Positions 52,289-63,426 of a stretch of DNA of 64,000 nt are shown piece after piece. A model generated the notes under the pieces. That model searched no databases. It was given only the letters and a program-made list of their open reading frames with translations, and had not been told where the DNA came from. The stretch is from Microdochium bolleyi. Its lineage: Eukaryota; Ascomycota; Sordariomycetes; Xylariales; Microdochiaceae. The stretch's first letter is position 1. Every line of letters starts with the position of its first letter. The position numbers and the translations under genes were made by a program. Location: contig KQ964246.1 of NCBI GenBank assembly GCA_001566295.1, positions 1,922,001-1,986,000 of the forward strand, written 5' to 3'.

Positions 52289-55200
52289 ATGGCACAGAAA
52301 ACCCAGTCGAATGGCATTTCGGAAGATCTGCCACACTCGACTGGCGCCAAAGACTCGCCTGATGCAGGCATCACACAGCCTTCCTCCCAGACCTCCAGTC
52401 CTGGCCCGTCAATGCAGCACGCAGGTTCGGCGGAGACGTCCAAAGAATTGGGTGAGAACAGGATTCTTTTTCCTCCCGCCGCTTCCATCAACCATGTCAT
52501 CGCGAATACTGACTACAGTCACAAAGATGCCCTGGGCGGCCCGTCACCATATGGCACACGCTCCCGCAACAGAGGACAGGCCCGGCCGAACTATGCCGAG
52601 GACAGCATGGATATTGACATGTACGACGCTGTCGCTGACAAGAAGGATGACGACTCCAGAAAGACGTCTCGTCAGGTCAGCAGCAGTGTGAGTGCGGTGC
52701 CAGATGCACCGCGCCCAGCGTCAACCAGCACGCGCAAGAGTCTATTGGCAGACGACAAGTCCAATGGCATTCTCACACCAAGTGTCAATGGCTCGACTAC
52801 GCCAAACACGACAGCCGTGCCAGCCGCGGCTGCAAATGTCAAGAAGCGCAAAGCCGCGCAGTCGAACAGCAACGTCGCGCAAGGTCTGACCCCGGCCGCG
52901 ATTGCTCCAACCACCGGTGGCGGTGCCAGCAGGCGTGGTGCAGCACACTCATCATCACTGCCATCGAAGTCTACAGGGGGTTACCGAGAAAGTAACATGC
53001 TCACTTTCGAAGATTGCGGCGGAAAACTCGAGCACGGCGTGCTCGTGGCGGATGACGGGACATCATTTGCGCAGAATGGTAAGTGCGATGCGTGGGCGGG
53101 AAGGCGAGCGTGCGAGCGCCAGCCTGGCTGCGGCGTGGGCGTTGGGGCTGACCCTAGTTACAGACCATGTATACCTTGTCTGCGAACCACCGGGGGAGCC
53201 GTACTACCTGGGCCGCATCATGGAATTCCTGCACACGGACAGTGACAAGACCAAGCCCGTCGACGCGTTGCGCATCAACTGGTTCTACCGGCCCAAGGAC
53301 ATTGGCAAGAAAGTCAACGACACGCGGCTGCTTGTCGCATCGATGCACTCGGACGTCAGCCCATTGACTTCGTTGCGTGGCAAATGCCAGATCCGACACA
53401 AGGCCGAGATCAAGAGCCTCGACGACTACCGGCAGACGCCCGACTGCTTCTGGTTCGAGAAGCTTTACGATCGGTACATCCAGAAGCACTACGAGGTCAT
53501 CCCGACGTTCCAGATTGTCAACGTGCCCGACAGAGTCAAGAAGGTGCTCGACGAGCGGTGGAAGTACATCCTGGTGGAGCAGGGGAAGTCGAAAGAGTTT
53601 ACCAGCGCCGCCAAATTATGCAAGAAGTGCGGCGGGTACTGTGCCAGGTGGGTTGCTGTCCCTTTTTCCTTTTGCCTCTGGCGCGCCCCCCATCCCTTCC
53701 CACACCCCCCGTCCACACCTTGTTCCCGGCACATGCATGCGCACCAGCATGCCATGCAGAGCCCCACTTTTCTCCCAACGACAGTCCTTCCTCTCGGCCT
53801 GTCCATTCCGCGGCCTCAAGGTTTCCAACGCCTGCCGCGGTCCTCTGGGCGCGCCAGGCAAGTGGAGTCAATCGCCAAGCTAACCATGTCGCAGGGACAA
53901 CTCTGTGGACTGCGCCAACTGCAACAAGACATATCATATGCAGTGCGTGACGCCGCCGCTGCTCAAGAAACCCTCGCGAGGTTTTGCCTGGTCATGTGCG
54001 GCATGCGCCCGTGCCCAGGAGCGGAAGCTCGAGGCGAGGCACACCAACGGCACGCATCCAGATGTCGAGGAAGAAGAGCTGGTGGACGAGGACGATGACG
54101 GTGCTGCCACGGGCAGGACAACTCCCGGCGACAATGAGGCTTCACATCCGGCCGCCACGCCCGAGCAGGTCCACCACGCAAGCATGTGGCCCTATCGCTA
54201 CCTAGGCACGCATTGTAAACCGGAAGATGCACTCGATTACGATGATCGCATTTACCCTCGTGCAGGCTCTCGCTTGGGCCCAAAGCATCAGGCTTACGTG
54301 CCAAGCTGGCCTGGGCGGCCCTTTCAGCTGGTCCGCCCCCCGGACAACCGGCGAGGTGGGAACAAGACCAAGCACATTGCTAGGGATCTCGTCCCATCTC
54401 TGGAAGATCTGAATTTCACCCGCGATAACCGGCCGAAGTGGGTGCAGGATGCACCCGCCGGCTACGTGGCACGCGGCGAAGATTTGCCGAACGACGACCC
54501 CAACAACTCAGCACAGCTTTTGTGGAAATCGCCTGCAGAGGTTGATTCCATGGTCGAGGACGAAGCTATCGACAAGTATATGTCGGATGCTCAAGCTAAG
54601 ATTCCGGCTCTGGGTCTTCCCGAACGATCAACCAACCTGCTTGACGTCGCGAGGAATCTGCTCTTCGAGAACGATTTTGATACCGCCGCAGCACTCAAGA
54701 AGCTGCCCAAAGTTGATCGTTCGGAGTTCCGTGAACCCGATTTCAGCTCCACCGAGCTGAAGAAGTTCGAAGAAGCTGTGGGCAAGTACGGTTCCGAACT
54801 GCTTCAGATCACACGAGCCACAAAACCGGTCAAATATGGCCGGATAGTGCGATTCTACTACGTCTGGAAGAAATCAGAGCGCGGCAAGAAGATTTGGGGT
54901 AACTATCCTGGCCGCAAAGGGAAACGGGAGGCCAAGAAGGCTGCAGTCACTGCCAACAAACTACAGGATGACGTGGCTGACGATCGCGACGACTCTGCGT
55001 TTGACACCGAAAAAGCGATCACGCACAGCAGGAACTTCATGTGCCGGTTCTGCAACACCAAGACCTCGCGGCAGTGGCGGCGGGCGCCTAACACGGGGCC
55101 CGTGATCATCACCGAGAGCGGAGCCAAGAGCAAGGACAAAGGGGCACAATACATTGCTGCACTCTGCCGGAGGTGTGCAGAGCTGTGGCGGCGATATGCC

Positions 55201-57729
55201 ATTCAATGGGAGGACATTGATGACCTTCAGAAAAGAGTGGCAGCTCAAGGCCCTAAGTCCTGGAAGAGGAGGATTGACGAGGATCTACTGAACGAGCTGC
55301 TGTCAAGCGAGCAGCTGATGAGCCTCACACTCTCCAACTCCTCTGATGTCGCCACAAGCGCGACACATGCGCGACAGGCTGTCTCGTCGATGGCCGCGAC
55401 GGGGTCTGAGCCGCCTCCGCGCAAGAAGCTTAAGACGACTATTGAGAGAGACCAGTCGGAGAAACTTGATTCGGATTCTGGAATCGTTCCGACCAAGAAG
55501 AAGGAGAAGGTTTTGGAGAAGCCTGTCCCGCCACCCACGCCTGCAGTACCCAAACCTCGCATCTTCCCGTGCGCAGTTTGTGGTGAGCTAGGTGGGCCAG
55601 AGGATTCGAACTACCTCTCGTGCAAGGAGTGTCGCCTCACAGTTCACAAGAGGTGCTACGGAGTTACTGACAATCGACTCTCAACGAAGTGGACTTGCGA
55701 CATGTGTATCAATGACAAGAACCCGCAAGTCGCAATTGTAAGTTTCGTACTGAGTATGCAGTCGTTCGACACCAGACAACTAACCCACTGGGCGGCAGCA
55801 TTACAAGTGTGTTTTATGTCCTGTAGAACATACAGACCACGATTCTATCCTAAGCTCCAAGGCTTCGAGCAAGAAGAAGAGCGAAAAGGAAAAGGACAAA
55901 GAGCGCTTGGAGCGTGAGGCTGCACAGAAAGCGGCAGACTACTGGCGGAAGAAGCAGGAGGCCATTGGGCGTCCGGCCAACCCGAGAGAGCCCTTGAAGA
56001 GGACAGCAGACAACAACTGGGTCCACGTGACGTGTGCGACCTTCACCCCCGAAGTGAAGTTTGGCAATGCACGAGCCTTGAGCCCTTCCGAGGGCATCCC
56101 TTCGATCCCTCGGGCCAAGTACGACGAGATCTGCAAGATCTGCAAGCACAAGGATGGCGCGTGTGTTGCATGTCACCAGTGCCGCGCTCCAGGTGTGTTA
56201 CCCTTCTGTGTCCATCCGAATCGTTGTTGGGTTGCTAACAGTGTCTTCTAGTGCATGTCGAATGCGCCCGCCAGGATGGATACTTGCTAGGATTCGAAGT
56301 CACGCCGGTAAAGGGCTCGCGCCGTGACCAGCACAACATTGTAACCATCAACGGCGAAACAGGCTTCATGTCTGCTGCGATTTGGTGCAAAGAGCATTTC
56401 CCCGTCAAGCCTGTTGTCCATAGGATGCAAGACCCAGTCACTCAACCCGAAACGGAGTCGGCGGCGCCCCTGAGCGCCCTGCAGCTCTTTGTGCAGAACT
56501 TCAAGCAAGCCGATCTCACACTCACGGGCACGGTACGCAAGGCGAACTTGATCACCCAGGCTCTGAAAAACCCAGCAACTGCGCAAGTAGCGAACACGAA
56601 CCGGAGGCAATCGACCACAGGGGTTTCAGCACAAAGAGCCGCATCCATGGACAATATGGTTGAGCCTCCAGCTTCCAGCCCGCAAGCCGGCGAGAAGGTT
56701 TGCATAACCTGTGGGATTGATGTGAGCTTGAAGTGGTGGCCGATTGACAAGGCCCAAGAAAAGGTTCTTGTGAACGGCCACGTGGACAGTCTCGGCAGCG
56801 AAGCCCAAAAGTTCGTCGCGCAAAGAGGCTTCAGATGCCACAAATGCAAGAAGAACGACCGCCAGCCTGCGCCTCACGTCTCCTCATCTTCAGCTGCTGC
56901 TCCGCCGGCGCCCATGGAGGCGGAACCCCCAACCGAGCCGATCCGGGCCACATCTGCGTTGCACAGCGCTCTTGCGAGCCCTCCTGCTCATATAACTCAC
57001 GCGGTCAGCAGAATGGCGGATCTTGGAAGCCCCTGGACGAACAGGCCACCCGCAGTCCAGGCGCCTCCAGCTCATGTGCCGCTTCCACCAGTGGCAGCAC
57101 CACCGCCTCACATGCCAGTCGGACCGGCACCATCGACCATGCCTCTCGCCATGCCACACCCGGCTCCTCCTCCCATGGTACCAACAGCCATATCTGCCCC
57201 GCCTCACCACCAGTACGCGGCACCCAGTGCTACGTATGGAGACTGGCATAGAAGCCCGCCAGTTCAACAAATGGCCGGCCCCCCTCCGACTGGTTCCATG
57301 CCGCACAACCACCTGCGTGACCTACGGCCTCCACCGATTACGCACATGGCCCACCACCCAAGCCCTTCGATGCACGGACAGCCGCTGCTCAACGGCATCA
57401 CTCACTCACCACCTCGACGTGGACCACAGCCGCCGCTGTCTGGGTCGGTCTATGCCTCGCCCTACCACCATCACACGCCGTCTTCGATTCACGGCCTGAC
57501 AAGTGGCGGACCCCCGCCTCCTCTGCGACCTTCGGATCACTCCTTCTCACAGGGGCTTCTTGCACAACGATCGCCCTTTCCGGGGCCACACGGTAGTCCA
57601 CCGTTGCGCGACGCGAGGCCATTGAGTCGCGACCCAGGCCACATCGGCAATGCGCCTCCACGCCCAAGTGACAGCCGCCCTGCCAGCGGCGCTAGTGCCA
57701 GCCCATCTCTGCGCAACCTCCTGTCTTAG
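52289..57729 (+). CDS. SNT2: Snt2-type BAH-PHD-SANT chromatin reader
   Basis: Exons 52289-53078, 53164-53647, 53895-55737, 55799-56192 and 56252-57729 give 1662 residues. Snt2 reads histone H3 and works with histone deacetylase/demethylase complexes in fungi. Domains in order: polar Ser/Thr-rich N-terminus; BAH at about 264-400 (DHVYLVCEPPGEPYYLGRIM, RINWFYRPKDIG); first PHD at about 415-465 (LCKKCGGYCAR joined to DNSVDCANCNKTYHMQC); a region around WPYRYLGTHCKPEDALDYDD with ELM2-like sequence; SANT at about 700-760 (STELKKFEEAVGKYGSELLQ, VRFYYVWKKSERGKKIWGNY); a GATA-like Cys4 finger at about 805-855 (MCRFCNTKTSRQWRRAPNTG, ALCRRCAELWRRYA); second PHD at about 983-1035; an extended PHD spanning exons 4-5 (HYKCVLCPVEHTDHDSI to CKICKHKDGACVACHQCRAP joined to VHVECARQDGYLLG); a further Cys4 motif near 1320 and a Pro/His-rich tail. 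Confidence 0.93.
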
Positions 57730-58158
57730 CAGCTCTGAGTGAATTTTGAACAGCATTACGATTAATTTTTAGCCAAGCGGTGTTCAAGGTGTATTCTGTG
57801 GATAAATGACATGGTTTGAGGTTGGGTGTAGATTAGAGGCAGCATCTGGCGCCTGGTTCCGATACCAGAAGTAGCCGTATCCATTCAACTTAGCGAATTG
57901 TATTTCAACCAAATGCAGTCAATATTGCCTACATGTCTCTTGCTCCGCCAGTGATTCACATGTACGATATGATCGAAAACCTGGCAATCCAATATGGCCT
58001 GGGTGTGCCTGAAATAGTCAGACGAAAAGTGACGACTGTGAGTCGCCTTCATTGGCTCTGTGCTAAATTGAAACGCCTGCCACGATAGTCAAAAACCAGC
58101 CACAGCCATGTCCACCCGTGTAGAGCACCATCCTGCTTTGCTCCTTTGCTTACCGGCA
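57730..58158. other. Convergent SNT2/ENV7 intergenic region
   Basis: 429 bp between facing stop codons. Nothing beyond 3' UTR-like sequence was recognised. Confidence 0.4.
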
Positions 58159-59443
58159 CTATGCGTGCGACTCGGGCAAGTTCTCCATCACCTCCTCGAC
58201 CATCTCGATCAGCTCGTCGATATCTGGCCGTTCGTTGGGCTCGACCATCAGACACTTCCTCACAATCTCCTTGACCGGCTCACTGATCGTGCCGCTCGAC
58301 ACCTGCCCTTCCGTGCTGGCGCCTATTGTGTTCTTGCGCTTGATCTTGCCTCCCGGCCCTTCGTCCGGGAACCGCCAGTCGCCGCCGAGCACGCACATGC
58401 TGAGACTGCCGCCCGTCTCGTCGCTACGCATTTCAAAGGGCGACTTGCCGACCAGGCAGGCGTAGAGCGTGCAGCCCATGGACCATATGTCGACCTTGGT
58501 ATCAATGACTGTGCCGGTCTTGACGTCAAAGAGCTCCGGTGCTCGGTAGGGCATGGTACTGTGCTCCGCGGCTGTGTCTTGTACCGCGATGGCGATGGAT
58601 CTCGTTGTGATTGGAACGGGTGAGTCGGCGACGGAGCCCAGGTCCATAAGAATAGGCTCTGCGCCAGAATCGTCTATCATGATATTTCCTGTGTGGTAAC
58701 TGGTCAGAAAGAGCAACGGAACAGCGCGATGAGTAACTCTTACCAGGCTTGATATCTCGATGTGTGAATGACCTCCTCTCGCCCGGCGCAATGACCTGCT
58801 CGTCGACCATCAACGGCCGAGCCTGTTCTGTTTCGTCATCGGCATCGGTGGCTGCGACAGCCCTGTTCCTCCGGTTCTTGTTGTTCCTGGAACTTGGACC
58901 AGGCACATCCTCCTCGCCAGCCTTTGCATTTCCAGCCTCCATTCTCTCTCCACCTGCCGGGCCTTGATATTGGTGCATGGCCTTCAGCGCTTTGCAGACC
59001 CCCAGGAACAGCTGCATGAGCTCCGGCTCGGGGAAGTTTGTGTGGTTGACGAGGTTCGCATTGATTATGTCTTGGAGGTTGCCGCGTCGGTAGTAGGGTA
59101 ATAATACGTACACCGTCTTCGCATCGGCGTCGCCACGCTCGCCTGCGATCGAGTAGTCGATGCTGTGTATGATGCCCGGCGTGTGGGCGAATGTCTTGTA
59201 CGCCTCGACCTCGCGCATGGCCTGCTGGACCGATTCGGCACCGAAGGGGCACCGAATCTTCTTGAGCGCGAACAGCTCAGCTGTCGATGTGTCCTGGACC
59301 AGGTAGACATAGCTGAAGCCTCCCTCGCCCAGGAGACGGAGGATCTTGAAAGAGCGACTGTTGATCTTGAGGCTCGGCGATCCGGGGAAACAATTGATGC
59401 AGTTCCCTAGCGAGTACACCAGGTCGAGAAGGACTTGCGCCAT
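58159..59443 (-). CDS. ENV7: Serine/threonine kinase of the STK16/Env7 (NAK) family
   Basis: Exons 59443..58744 and 58688..58159 give 409 residues. Env7/STK16 kinases are lipid-anchored kinases of vacuole or Golgi membranes acting in membrane fusion and secretion. The N-terminus has GNCINCFPGSP, whose two Cys fit the acylation site of the family. Kinase motifs: glycine loop LLGEGGFSYVYLV, lysine in LFALKKIRCPFGAES, catalytic loop FTHRDIKPG joined to NIMIDD, LMDLGSVA in place of DFG (a family trait), MPYRAPELFDVKTGTVIDTK, and DIWSMGCTLYACLVGKSPFE. A low-complexity insert of about 50 residues lies before the catalytic loop. The intron splits the catalytic loop (G joined to GA). The ATG at 59443 is chosen; the frame upstream starts with TTG. 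Confidence 0.9.
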
Positions 59444-60044
59444 AATTGCTGGCGGGTGGGCGGTCGCCAATTGACTCCGTCAGTCGCCGTGATGCGCCCT
59501 AGCTTTTGGCGGGGAGAGAGCTCAGGCAAGGTAGCTTGGTCGGAGTGGCAGCTCTGGTGATCGGTGCTGGCTGAAGCAAGACCCTGCCAGTGGGATCGGA
59601 GGTCACGGTGGAAGCTGTCGGCGGAGGGTATGATGAGATGACAAGAGCTTTGATGCGAAGGCGCGGCGACGGTAGTGAGTCTTTTAGTGTTGCTGGATGT
59701 ATCTTGCTGGGAACATTCCGAGACGAGCTGATCACCGTCCAATGCTTGGAGCTTCGTCAGCTGGCTAATGGCCGACTTCCGGGCGGAGCATCGCATGCAT
59801 CACAGCAGGGAGCTGCGCCACAGTGCTAAATGCGTCCTTACTGTCTTCAACAATGGCTGCGAGCCCAGATGCAGCGGGTCCCGAAGTGCCGGAGCTTGAG
59901 AGCGTCGCCGAGGGTCCCGGGTAGCTGTGCCGGCAATATCAAAATAAATCTTCAAGGATCACCTTATACACAAGCAGTCCCCGATTGTGGAAAAGAAGCC
60001 GCCAGCGTCGCAGTCATTTCGACGAAGACCAGCCCTGTCTTACG
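59444..60044. promoter_or_regulatory. Divergent ENV7/TRM82 upstream region
   Basis: 601 bp between two ATGs. Overlapping short frames have no support. No known site stands out. Confidence 0.35.
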
Positions 60045-61771
60045 ATGGCCCCTCCGTTCCAACGTCTTGCCGTGCTGGGCAACAGCGGCGTCCTCTGTGC
60101 TGCAAGAGGCCCTCAAATCCTCACGTTCAACACGGAGGGCCAAGCCGTCTCATCCTGGACTCACCCTTCCGCAAGGGCGACTGAGACGCCTCAAGATGGC
60201 ACTGCCGACCCCAGCGGTGACGTGGAGATGAACGAGAATGAGCCTCCGGCCAAGAAGCGGAGAGTAGGCGACGCAGAGTCGACTACTACTGCAGAGTCCG
60301 ACTCAAAGCAAGAGACACCAAGCTCAGAACAAGCCACCAACGGCAAAGGTCAGAGGAAGCAGCGGGCCCCAGTAGCCAAGCAGGACCACCAATTCATCAT
60401 CAACTTGGTTGCCACCATGGACGGCAGTCATGTTGTGGCTGTCAGTGGCCAAGACAAGGCTTTGTGGGTGTTTGAGCACGACGGTGCTGGTGGTCTCAGC
60501 GAGCTGAGCACAAGGTAATGGCTTGTCTGAGAAGCTTTTGTCTACTTTGAAATAGCGAGGCGAGACTGACAATGCTGCCAGGGTTATGCCAAAACGCCCA
60601 AGCTCAATCGATATCACCAGTGACGGCAAGACCATTGTTTGCGCGGACAAGTTCGGAGATGTTTATTCACTACCGCTGGTCAGTGGCCAGTCGGCAAGCA
60701 ATGAAGCTGAAAACGGCTCTGAAGCACCATCGTCGACTCAGACTGCAACAGCGCAGGGAAAGCTTCGTATCGTATCCAAGAAGGGTGCCAACGAGCTCAC
60801 TGTCCATTCAAAACGCAACCTACGTGCCCTGGAAGAACAGCGACGCCGCAAAGAACAGCTCAAGGACATGCCCAAAGAGGGCCCCGACTTTGAGCACAAT
60901 TTGCTGCTAGGCCACGTCTCCATGCTCACTGGCATTCTGTCGGTCGTGGTAGATAGCCGCCCCTATCTGCTCACAGCGGATCGTGACGAGCACATTCGAA
61001 TCTCTCGCGGCATCCCTCAATCGCACATTATCGAAGGGTTCTGCCTCGGCCACACCTCATTCGTCAATGCTTTATGCATACCAAATACCCGGCCAGATGT
61101 GCTGGTGTCAGGAGGCGGTGACAAGGAACTCTATGTGTGGAAGTGGCTTGAGAATCAGCTTCTTGCCAAGGTCGACCTACTTTCTCATGTGCAGGAAGTA
61201 ATACCGGGTGCTAGCCAAGTTGCAGTCTTGCAGCTCCTCTCGTACAAGCCTGGGAACAGCGAGAAGACCTGCATAATTGCAGTGTGCGAAAAGTGAGTCC
61301 AAGCACTTGTCACCAAACTATTCCAATCACTGGCTGCAAAGTAGACTGACTCGTTGCAGGGTTCCTGCCATATTTGTCTTCAACTTGGCGCAAGACGGTC
61401 TCAACTTTGTCCAGACTATCAAGACACTGGCCAACCCTCTTGACGCTGTGGTCTTACAGAAGGACGGCGGCCAGCAACTTCTTGTGGTCGGTGTCGATTC
61501 AGATCACGAACAGCACTCACTGGTCGCTTATGAGCACGATCCTTCCAACTCCGGCTGGACTGCTGAACCCACAAGCCCCTTCGACTGTGGCAAGGCAGAA
61601 TCCGGATCAGGCCCCGAGGTGTCGCGGGAGGATTTAGACAGACTTCTGTACACTGTGGAGAACTTGCGCAAGACTGATATGGACGAGGCTGGCGAAGACG
61701 ACGGTGGTGTCTCGACTTCAGTTCAGCCAGACGATTCCAAAGGTACAACGCCTGCCGTGGAAGCAGCATGA
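60045..61771 (+). CDS. TRM82: Trm82, non-catalytic subunit of tRNA m7G46 methyltransferase
   Basis: Exons 60045-60514, 60582-61292 and 61360-61771 give 530 residues. Trm82 is the WD40 partner that activates Trm8 for 7-methylguanosine at position 46 of tRNA. The protein starts with a beta-propeller strand (FQRLAVLGNSGVLCAARGPQ), then a polar insert with a basic AKKRRVG signal, then WD-like blades: HQFIINLVATMDGSHVVAVS with GQDKALWVFE, SSIDITSDGKTIVCADKFGD, LLLGHVSMLTGILSVVVDSR with YLLTADRDEHIRISR, and LGHTSFVNALCIPNTRPDVL with SGGGDKELYVW. The RDEHIRISR block is the family signature for tRNA/Trm8 contact. Another charged helix (KRNLRALEEQRRRKEQLKDM) sits between blades. The C-terminal tail is acidic. 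Splice joins: AG|G GTT ATG and AA|G GTT CCT. Confidence 0.9.
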
Positions 61772-63426
61772 GAAAATAGCAAACATGAGAAATGTACTGC
61801 AGGGTTGTCTCGTGCCAATTGATCACTGTCGGCTATAGAAACATATTCCATGTGAAGCATGCGCGGGAGAAAAGCAGCATGCTATGTCTTGTGTTGTGGA
61901 TGACGTGGATATTCTTGAGCGGCTACTGGTTGGCACAATGTGACCATCAACAAGATATCTCCGCAACTAATGGTTCCAGAAAAAAGAAAGTCAATGTTGT
62001 AAAGCTATCAAGAGCGAATGAAAAGTTTTCTCGTCACAGTTTGCGCTTGGTTGGGCGAGAGCCTGCGGGACTTGTCAGAGTTGCATTAGTTGTGTGTCCC
62101 GTCCGTCGGTCACATGCTGCCTGGCTTTGATTCCCACAGCCTCGACACCGATGGAAGCTGCCCGCAACGAAGAGGCAAACAACAAGGTTGAGAAGCACAC
62201 ACACAGGCAGCAAGCGGGGCACTCTGGAGAGGAGAGGCAAGCAAGGCAGCCAGCCCAAGTACTCCGTGGAAGGATGGAATCGTGCCAGGGGCGACAGCGG
62301 CCGGGCCACGAGTCGTCCATGTTAGGGTCGTCAGTGTGCGGGCCTGCGAACGTGCTAACGCGCAGGACTCGGCAGGCTGCGCAGGGTCTTACTGGATTGG
62401 GCCAGAGGCTGATTCCACGGGTTCGATTGAATTCCATGCCAGAGTGGGCTCGGCAGCGCCTTCCATTCGCTGGTCGCGCCGTCCGCGCCGCCTGACTGGC
62501 TGGGCCCTCTGCGACTGCCGCCGCCGCCAGCCAGCGGGATGCGCATTGCTAAGCTAGTCCAGCCCATCGCAAAAAGGCCGTCCGGCGTCGCAGCCTTCTC
62601 CTCCGCTCGACTTCTTTTTTCCAAAGAGATTCGACAGCACAACGCCTGCACCTCGTTCTCCTCTGTACGTTCCGGGCACGCACTCATCTACGACAATCTC
62701 GCACTCCTAGTCCTCACTGAGCCTCTTTTCTGACTCGAAAACAGCCGCGGCAGACATAGATCACGATTTCTGAACCCCTCAAACGGTAGGCACATCCCAC
62801 CCCGCCATCACGATAACGAAAGCCTTGCTTTCTTCCGCCGCGCCCACCAATCTCGCTGCCTCGCATCCTTCCGTAAAATCGGGCTCGGACTGCGGCGCTA
62901 CGTCTCTCGTCCGGGTCTCGAACCCAAACCAACTGTGCCAGTTGGAGCCCTCATATCTCAGTCTCGAGCACCCCGGGCTCTGGTGCCGCATTCGCAGTCA
63001 CGGTTCACGCTATATGCTGTCGCGACATGTCTGTCGGGTCCGATTTCAACCAAACCTGCCCGCGGCTGCTTGCGCGAGACTGCCTTTCACTCCCCAGACG
63101 AAGTCGTCGGCCGTGGCATCGCCAAATTCACCCAGAAGTCCCACCCAGCCCTCACAAGATTTCCAGAGTGTTCCACAGACACCCGATCCCACCAGCGCTT
63201 TTACAAAACCTTCGCTCTCGCCTTCCCCCTTCAATGCCACAGCACATCCACGGCCACCAAGCACTGCCAGCTGGCTGATTCGCAACACAGCACTAAACAT
63301 TTCTCATACAGACGTCACATCTGCAGATCGGACATTTCTTCGCAACGGCCAGCGACCTAACTCAGCGGCACCCGAACGCCCTGTTCTCGCCTACGGAAAT
63401 ACCCGCAATCCTTTACAGCCGACAAC
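61772..63426. promoter_or_regulatory. Upstream region of the DnaJ gene
   Basis: 1.65 kb between TRM82 and the DnaJ gene. It contains the structured A-box/B-box element at 62881-62950. The last 400 bp before the DnaJ ATG are C/T/A-rich, as for a leader. No conserved frame was recognised. Confidence 0.35.
62881..62950 (-). other. tRNA-like element with A and B box matches, no normal tRNA
   Basis: On the minus strand TGGCACAGTTGG (62940..62929) matches the Pol III A-box consensus and GGTTCGAGACC (62924..62914) matches the B box, only 4 nt apart. The first lies in a perfect 7-bp hairpin (CCAACTG/CAGTTGG, 3-nt loop), the second in a 4-bp hairpin. GGGCTC and GAGCCC pair at the two ends of the 70-nt stretch. 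There is no anticodon arm between the boxes, so it is not a functional tRNA; it could be a deleted tRNA relic or chance. Confidence 0.3.
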
